Shown: piece by piece, positions 58,310-64,000 of the stretch | Layout: every line of letters begins with the position of its first letter | Numbering within the stretch: the first letter of the stretch is position 1 | Origin: Tachypleus tridentatus | Taxonomy: Eukaryota > Arthropoda > Merostomata > Xiphosura > Limulidae | Reading direction: 5' to 3' | Length of the DNA stretch: 64,000 nucleotides | Assembly: GCF_004210375.1 (NCBI RefSeq) | Contig: NC_134835.1 | Coordinates: 70,338,447-70,402,446 of the forward strand | Notes under the pieces: model-generated | What the model was told of the DNA's origin: nothing | Databases searched by the model: none | Seen by the model: only the letters and a program-made list of their open reading frames with translations | Program-made: the position numbers and the translations under genes

Positions 58310-58924
58310 TCAACTGATAAATTCACCGTTTGCTTTTCGAATAATTTCCATACGAATCTCATGCTCTCTTGCTTTCATGCGAAGAGCTGCTATACTCGAG
58401 CTCCGACGGTCAAATTCCAAGGGACCGGGTAGAATGCCCGTGGCCGATGAGACCGAAGGCAAATGACTGAGAAGTCCTGCGTAATGTTCGCTAGTGGCCT
58501 CTCCCGGCAACTTTGGTCTGCTTTGGGCCGATAAATTGGCCAGTAATGTTTGAAACGAGGTTGTTGGATACGGAGATGAAAATGGAGCTGACATTGTTGC
58601 GGGCAGGAGGGAATTGGGGTAAGACGCGAGGTCGCGCAAGGCATATGCCGACGGTCCTAGGTAGGCTCCTGCTGGTGGCAACAGACCTGTGGCTGCAGAT
58701 GGCAAATACGAGGGAGGGAGTCTCGAGGTGGCACTGAAAAGTGCAGGATCGTATGGTTTCCTGGGAAAGTTGAGCGAACTAAAAGGATTTGGTGGTCCGA
58801 GCACTGTCGTTGCAGTGGTAGATGGTGGTGGCAAGGTGTACGGGTTATACCCCTGGGCTTGCGTGACGTTTCCTGCAGCTTTCTCCTGTTTTCTCCATTT
58901 GGCTCTTCGGTTCTGGAACCAGAC
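58310..58924 (-). CDS. al: aristaless-type homeobox protein, terminal coding exon (partial)
   Basis: This is the last coding exon of a paired-class (Q50) homeodomain transcription factor: 204 codons plus a TGA stop at 58310-58312. It opens with homeodomain residues 47-60 (VWFQNRRAKWRKQE). The preceding reverse-strand bases end in a 3' splice site (tttactag), so the intron sits at the conserved 46/47 position. Exon residues 43-59 carry PPNPFSSLNF..RKPYD and residues 123-133 carry SFQTLLANLSA. Both match motifs I recall from Drosophila Aristaless (PPNPF..LGF..RKPFD and SFQSLLANM). The C-terminus is an OAR domain (SSSIAALRMKAREHEIRM, about residues 175-192) followed by a short IIRKANGEFIS tail. 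Between these the protein is rich in Pro, Ser and Ala. In insects al patterns distal appendage tips and head appendages; the same role here is inference. Arx, Rx, hbn and Alx share the OAR but lack both internal motifs. Upstream exons are not visible. Confidence 0.9.
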   Translation of the reverse strand, partial: VWFQNRRAKWRKQEKAAGNVTQAQGYNPYTLPPPSTTATTVLGPPNPFSSLNFPRKPYDPALFSATSRLPPSYLPSAATGLLPPAGAYLGPSAYALRDLASYPNSLLPATMSAPFSSPYPTTSFQTLLANLSAQSRPKLPGEATSEHYAGLLSHLPSVSSATGILPGPLEFDRRSSSIAALRMKAREHEIRMEIIRKANGEFIS

Positions 58925-60750
58925 CTAGTAAATCAGTGCAATGAAATCATTAGAATGGAGAGAGTAAAATATGACAAAACCGATAAAAAGGTTATAGTGT
59001 TATGTATATATACATAAAAGCCAATGACTTAGGCAAAGTTAATCGAACTGTTCCTTCCTCTTCTCAATAAAGACCACCGCATTTGGACTAATACTGTTTT
59101 TTTCTGATGAAAACAGTGTCCTTAAAATATAAAGCACCTTTAATATTGTCTTGTCTACTGTCTCTATTAGTTGAATGTTTATGTGACCACCTATTTCTAT
59201 TTCAGGTTTATTACTGATGTTTATGTAATATCACGAAAGTACAAAACACGATACCTATCACCTCAAGATTTGTATAGCAACTTAACAAAGATTCATTTAA
59301 AACTGAAGCAAAAAAAAAAAAAAAAGACTTTATATGTCAAATTAGCAGCTTGGTTTTTATTATTCACTACCTGTGAGGCATACATATTGCACCACATTTA
59401 GAAAGTTTATGTGTGTGCCTGGTACAATTGTCATTGTCAAGAGCTGACCAAAACTTTGGGTGAAATTGCACATTTTCTCTGTGAAATACTTAGAGAATCC
59501 TGCCAAAAATAAAAAGGGTTTTAAGTGCAATGTCGGTGGTACCTTTGTTTACATATTTCTGTAATACGTTAGAGACTCTGTTATCAATAAAGTAATGGAC
59601 CAAGAAAATAGACTTTTCTTAAAAGTTTAAGAAAATGTATTGAAAAAGAATACAATAATTCTAGGTACAAAGTAAGGTACACTGTAGATCTATATTCTGA
59701 AGTACACATAATTACATTTACATTTTACAACTATTATCTCCTTTTTGTTATGTCTTCTATTTCTTACAGTTTTCTCGTGGCATGAATTTCGCACAAACTA
59801 ATCAGTAAAATGTTTTAAAAATAAATTTTAATGAATGGCTATATATTTATGCAACCGAGGGATTATTATTACTTTAAAACTATTTCCTTTGTTTTATAGA
59901 TTAAAGAAAATACCGTGTTGTCTTGATGATATATGTTGGAACTAAAGCATGACAATCTATCTCTGTTTGTTTTTACACTACACCAATATAGTAATATTTC
60001 AGATTACAAGGCATCCAACAAAAACTATAACACACGTTACAGTCGCTGTAATAAATGACTGGGGTTGGAATAATTACTGGATATTATTAATATGTGTCAT
60101 TAGCGATATCAATATCCATGAGACGATTCAGTTTCCACGCTAACTATACAATACTTCAGTACTTAGCCCTCAGGGTGTCTCTGTAACGTGCCCTTTTCTC
60201 TAAAGACAGCAATCTGGCGAGTTTCTTATTAGCACAGTTATTACGTCCAAATGATGAAAGTCAGACATTAGGTTCATTTGTTTCCTCTAAATTATGGTGT
60301 TTCAAATTAGGTCATTTAAAACTACCTCGAACATTTCAATTATACTTCATCCATGCTTCACACGGTGAATAGAAAAGTATACCAATTTCAGATTCAATAT
60401 TAAACTTTAATTTGAAGTATGAAGATATTAAACATAGTTGATTAGACATGACAGGTACAAAATATACAATAGTAACCTATACAGTCTAAATTTTATACAA
60501 TAGTAACCTATAGAGTCTAAATCTAATTTCATTCCTTCTTTACAAAAACAGTGTTTTCTTAATTTTTGATCATAATGTTGATAGCATACACTTTACTTCA
60601 ATAGCAAGTGACCTGGAAATATTTATATTAATTTTCACTGTTTCATTGTCAGTAGCTTTGTATTCTAAATGGAAACGACAGGAAACTTATGTATTTTGGA
60701 CTTCAGAAATTATAGAATGTTGTAATAAGGAATTCAAAATTCTTTACGAA
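58925..60750. other. al intron, no other feature seen
   Basis: Downstream of the al splice acceptor in genomic order, this is AT-rich sequence with no homeodomain-coding frame on the minus strand. It includes a run of about 16 A at 59311-59326. No SINE or tandem repeat was recognised. The missing homeobox 5' part (residues 1-46) was looked for here and up to 64000 and not found. Confidence 0.6.
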
Positions 60751-61180
60751 TAAACGTAAACCGTTGATATGTATCATTCTTAAGTGTTTTCTGAATAAAC
60801 GTAAATTATTGATATGTGTCATTCTTGAGTGTTTTCTGAATAAACCTAAACCGTTGATATGTGTCATTCTTAAGTGTTTTCTGAATAAACCTAAACCGTT
60901 GATATGTGTCATTCTTAAGTGTTTTCTGAATAAACCAAAACAGTTGATATGTGTCATTCTTAAGTGTTTTCTGAATAAACGTAAATCATTGATATGCGTC
61001 ATTCTCAAGTGTTTTCTGAATAAACCTAAACAGTTGATATGTGTCATTCTTAAGTGTTGTCTGAATACACCTAAATCATTGATATGTGTCACTCTGAGTA
61101 ATTTCTGAATAAATGTAAATCGTTGTTGTGTGTCATTGTCAAGTGCTTTCCGAGAAAAACGTAAACCGTTGTTGGTAAAG
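60751..61180. repeat. Tandem array, 45 bp unit, nine copies plus a partial
   Basis: Unit TAAACCTAAACCGTTGATAT, then GTGTCATTCTTAAGTG and TTTTCTGAA. Seven exact-length 45 bp units run from 60751 to 61065, then a 44 bp unit, a diverged one and a partial. Because 45 is a multiple of three and the unit lacks stops in two frames, both strands show repetitive open frames (60764-61108 forward, 60703-61092 reverse). Confidence 0.97.
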
Positions 61181-62654
61181 TAAGCTTAGTGTCTTCCGAG
61201 CATACAAAGACTTGTAAAACTTGTGTTGGTCCTAGTATGTTATCCCTACTTAGTGGATTAACGTGAGACAGTTTCAGTAGCAGTGTGTTCTCTATAGTGG
61301 TATTACAAACAACACTATTGTTTTTAATAGTACGTTCTCCTAAGTTCGTGGATTAAAACAAAACACTTGTTGTGATAGTACATTTTTAGTACTTTATGTA
61401 GTATCACATTTATATAGTATCACGTTTCGATTTTAAGCATTTTTAAGCTTTAAATATTTCCACATTTACTCTATAAAATATGCTTGTAAAAACTCTGTAA
61501 CAGCAGCTTTCAAAGCAGGGTATGTATGGTATCACAGTTAAATGTACAAAACTATTTTCTATAATTAAGAAACTTTTCAATTGCATAATTCCAGTTCCCG
61601 CAAACACACGTTACATAATTTTGAATTATCTTAACAGAATATCAGTTATTCATTCGAAATACAAATAAAATAACATGACGTTAAACATAAGATTTCCGAA
61701 ATTCATGCATTAAGTACATTTCTTTTAAATTAACAATAAAACTTCGGCATTCTTATCGTCAGTTAAAGACCTGTACAAATACGATGATTGCGTGTACAAA
61801 ACCAGTTTACGAATGCGGGCACAACTTTGATAGTTTGGTTTAACCTGGCTGCCGCCCCTGAGGCTGTACTAAGGCATGTGGTTGATAAACCGAGCTTAAA
61901 GATATGTCGACTTCTCAGAAACTCTGGGAACAGAACAGAGGAACTTACTATTCCTATAGGGGTTCTGAGATCAGAAGCGAAATTTCTAATTTTTTTTTTC
62001 ACTTCTTTGCAAATCTGGTTAAGTGACTAATTAAAATATCGGATTTTCAAGTTGACAAGACTAGAAAAAATCATAAAGGTAAAACACAGCTAATGAATTA
62101 TTAACACTGAAAGGTAAATTTTGATTTTTACCAAATGAAGACAAGTCTTTTTGTGTGTGCATATCATAAATAACATTAGAATGTTACTCGTTACTAGAAA
62201 TCCCAAAGGTTTGAGATCAGCTGTCCCTCTCTAATTATATTAAGTAATATGATACTTTTTCTTTAGAAGATTTATACCTGCTCAATATTACTTAGATTAA
62301 GCCTTATTTTCCCGCTTTGAAGGGACATTTGTTTTAACCAATCACACCACTATACAATAGTGTGTCTGTCAGTGAATCAGTAGACACTCAAATTACGTCA
62401 TATAAGGGGTAATTAAAGTTGCAATATGTACAGTCATAATGTCAGTAAAACGTGCGCATGCCATGAACCACGAGGAGAATTATGCATTCTGTAGGCCACA
62501 ACATAGCATATCGTATGAAACTCAAAAGCAAAAGAATAGAAATATTTGTTACTTTTAATTTTGGTTTTATTTATTATTGAAATATAACATTTTTGGAAAT
62601 CCTACGGAAGTACATCTAGTCTAATATTAATTAGCTGGAGTATATTTTATTAGC
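61181..62654. other. Probable al intron or upstream DNA, nothing assigned
   Basis: Includes a balanced-composition patch at 61763-62030 open on both strands (79-80 codons) with acceptor- and donor-like sites but no recognisable domain; not called as a gene. Confidence 0.4.
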
Positions 62655-62790
62655 ACAAAAAACTGCAAAACGCGAAATGTAACACTGAAAATATGGACCT
62701 AATGAGCCTCCATACCAATTTTGATGAGGATCCGTTCACACTCTGCGAAGTAGTTACCACAGACAGTACTATTATATTCATATAGATACA
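62655..62790 (+). repeat. Unclassified dispersed repeat R1, copy 3 (3' part)
   Basis: GGACCTAATGAGCCTCCATA, CCAATTTTGATGAGGATCCG, AAGTAGTTACC and the end ACAGACAGTACTATTATATT match the 3' half of the copy at 28755-29050. Confidence 0.75.
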
Positions 62791-64000
62791 AACGTGACTT
62801 AATAACATTTTAAGTCACAATGCTGCTTAGGTAAAACTATACTAATGTTAAACGTATCCCTGGTTGATAAGGCCACTGTACTGGTACAGAACTATAAAAT
62901 GTTTGATTCGTTCCCCTTAGTTTTCAGTTGTAAATCCTCTCACTGTTAGTAGGATAATGCCACATTATGACAGGCACAAAGACTAAAAATCATATGCTAT
63001 AATAAAATTACCCTTTCACAAGTTATTAATGGACATAAATACTACATTGAAACTAACAATGTAGCGTTGGTTCAACTATATTTAAAGTAAGAAACTAATA
63101 TAAACTACGTTATACGCGTAATAACAATATAGTGCGGTTCAAAATATACTAACAGCTTATATGGTAGGTTTAAATACATTTAAACTGAGAATGCGGATAA
63201 AGTGCATGTGTACGGTGACAATATATTGCACATTCAGAAAAATCCATATTAACATATAGGGTAGACTAAACTATACCTATGGCAACAATATGGCATAAGT
63301 ACAGCTACGTATACTTACATATTTCAAGTACATAGAAATACATTGCAGGCTTAACTACATAGAAAGTAATGATAAATTATATATTATTGATTCTATTATT
63401 TAGATCTACACTTATTTCACTAACCTTTTAAGCTGTTACTATTAACAATCAGTTTTAAATATCAAATATTACAGATGTTTGTTTCTCAAAAGATATTTAA
63501 AAACCTAAACCTAGCAACCGTGAGAACAAAAACCATGTAGTTCTAAAGATACTTTTAATATTCGTCCGAAAAACTTGGTTTTATTGCAAAAGAAACGTGT
63601 TTATCATTTTTCCACTCTTTTCTCTGGGACAAAAGGCTTTAAACTTGGAACCTTTTTTTAAAGGAAGAAAGGCCCCCAATAACAGTAAAATCACACACAG
63701 ATAAAAAAGCAAACAAAAATATCGCTACAATTAATCATACTATTTATTGCAATTACTTATTGTTTATATAAAATAAAATACATTTTTGTCGAATTCTTTA
63801 CACTGAATGTTGTAATACACAAAGACTTAAAACTGTTATTCAAAATGATGTATGTAGAACGATATGGAAACAAAACAGTAACTTGAGGCTTGAATGAGGT
63901 TAAAATAAAAACGTTTTTGTATTTTGTTACGCTAATCTTTTAGTAACATTTATTTTAAATATTTATCTGTACAGTCAACGATTAAATGTAAGCTTAATAT
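62791..64000. other. Probable al intron or upstream DNA, nothing recognised
   Basis: AT-rich to the window end, with no homeobox exon on the minus strand and no recognised repeat family. Confidence 0.45.

Noticed and set aside
58390-58928. Other frames overlapping the al exon (both strands)
   Set aside because: Shadow frames of the GC-rich al coding sequence; only the 58310-58924 reverse frame carries the homeodomain and OAR.
60703-61108. Long repetitive open frames on both strands (129 and 114 codons)
   Set aside because: Produced by a 45 bp tandem array whose unit is a multiple of three; both strands open equally.
61763-62030. Possible coding exon, 79-80 codons open on both strands
   Set aside because: No recognisable domain on either strand and no way to choose a strand; acceptor and donor matches are weak.
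58925-64000. Missing homeobox 5' exon of al
   Set aside because: Reverse strand searched by eye for a frame ending in residues ..IQ before a GT donor; none found, so not annotated.

Overview
The window looks like AT-rich, gene-poor DNA from an arthropod, most likely a chelicerate. The repeat content suggests a horseshoe crab: many copies of a roughly 270 bp tRNA-headed SINE that I associate with Limulus/Tachypleus-type genomes. That species-level call rests on memory of the repeat and was not tested. There is no bacterial, plasmid or phage signature.

One host gene is recognisable. The terminal coding exon of an aristaless (al) type paired-class homeobox gene lies on the minus strand at 58310-58924. 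It starts exactly at homeodomain residue 47 (the classic 46/47 intron position) and runs through two al-specific internal motifs to a C-terminal OAR domain. The rest of the homeobox and the N-terminus are not visible between 58925 and 64000, so the preceding intron is probably longer than 5 kb. An open minus-strand frame runs off the left edge (1-252) but cannot be identified.

Almost everything else is mobile-element debris and tandem repeats. (1) Three tRNA-headed SINE families (A, B, C) are spread along the whole window. Several copies have clean 7-12 bp target-site duplications, and all three heads are joined to one shared 3' tail. (2) A full-length, frame-broken Tc1-type DNA transposon lies at 30324-31893. 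(3) A retroelement graveyard at 32.3-37.3 kb holds a tRNA-like relic, Penelope-like fragments, a decayed CR1-clade LINE with an esterase-type ORF1, and a pogo/Tigger-like terminus. (4) Short non-autonomous DNA elements are present: a mariner-like MITE at 7927-8297, a hAT MITE with a perfect 8 bp duplication at 53840-54296, and smaller candidates. (5) A small gag-like fossil of an LTR element lies near 25.7-26.1 kb.

Tandem arrays occur at 9.2 kb (52 bp unit), 14.1-14.5 kb (about 31 bp), 29.4 kb (44 bp), 45.6 kb (63-66 bp), 46.0-46.4 kb (68 bp) and 60.75-61.18 kb (45 bp). Two long stretches (about 48.8-50.4 kb and 50.9-55.1 kb) look like very old, decayed tandem repeats. A 129 bp tandem duplication near 38.5-38.8 kb carries the same 45 bp core in opposite orientations. 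I found no intact transposon, RNA gene, CRISPR array or complete host gene. Most of the short open frames are chance frames or repeat artefacts.
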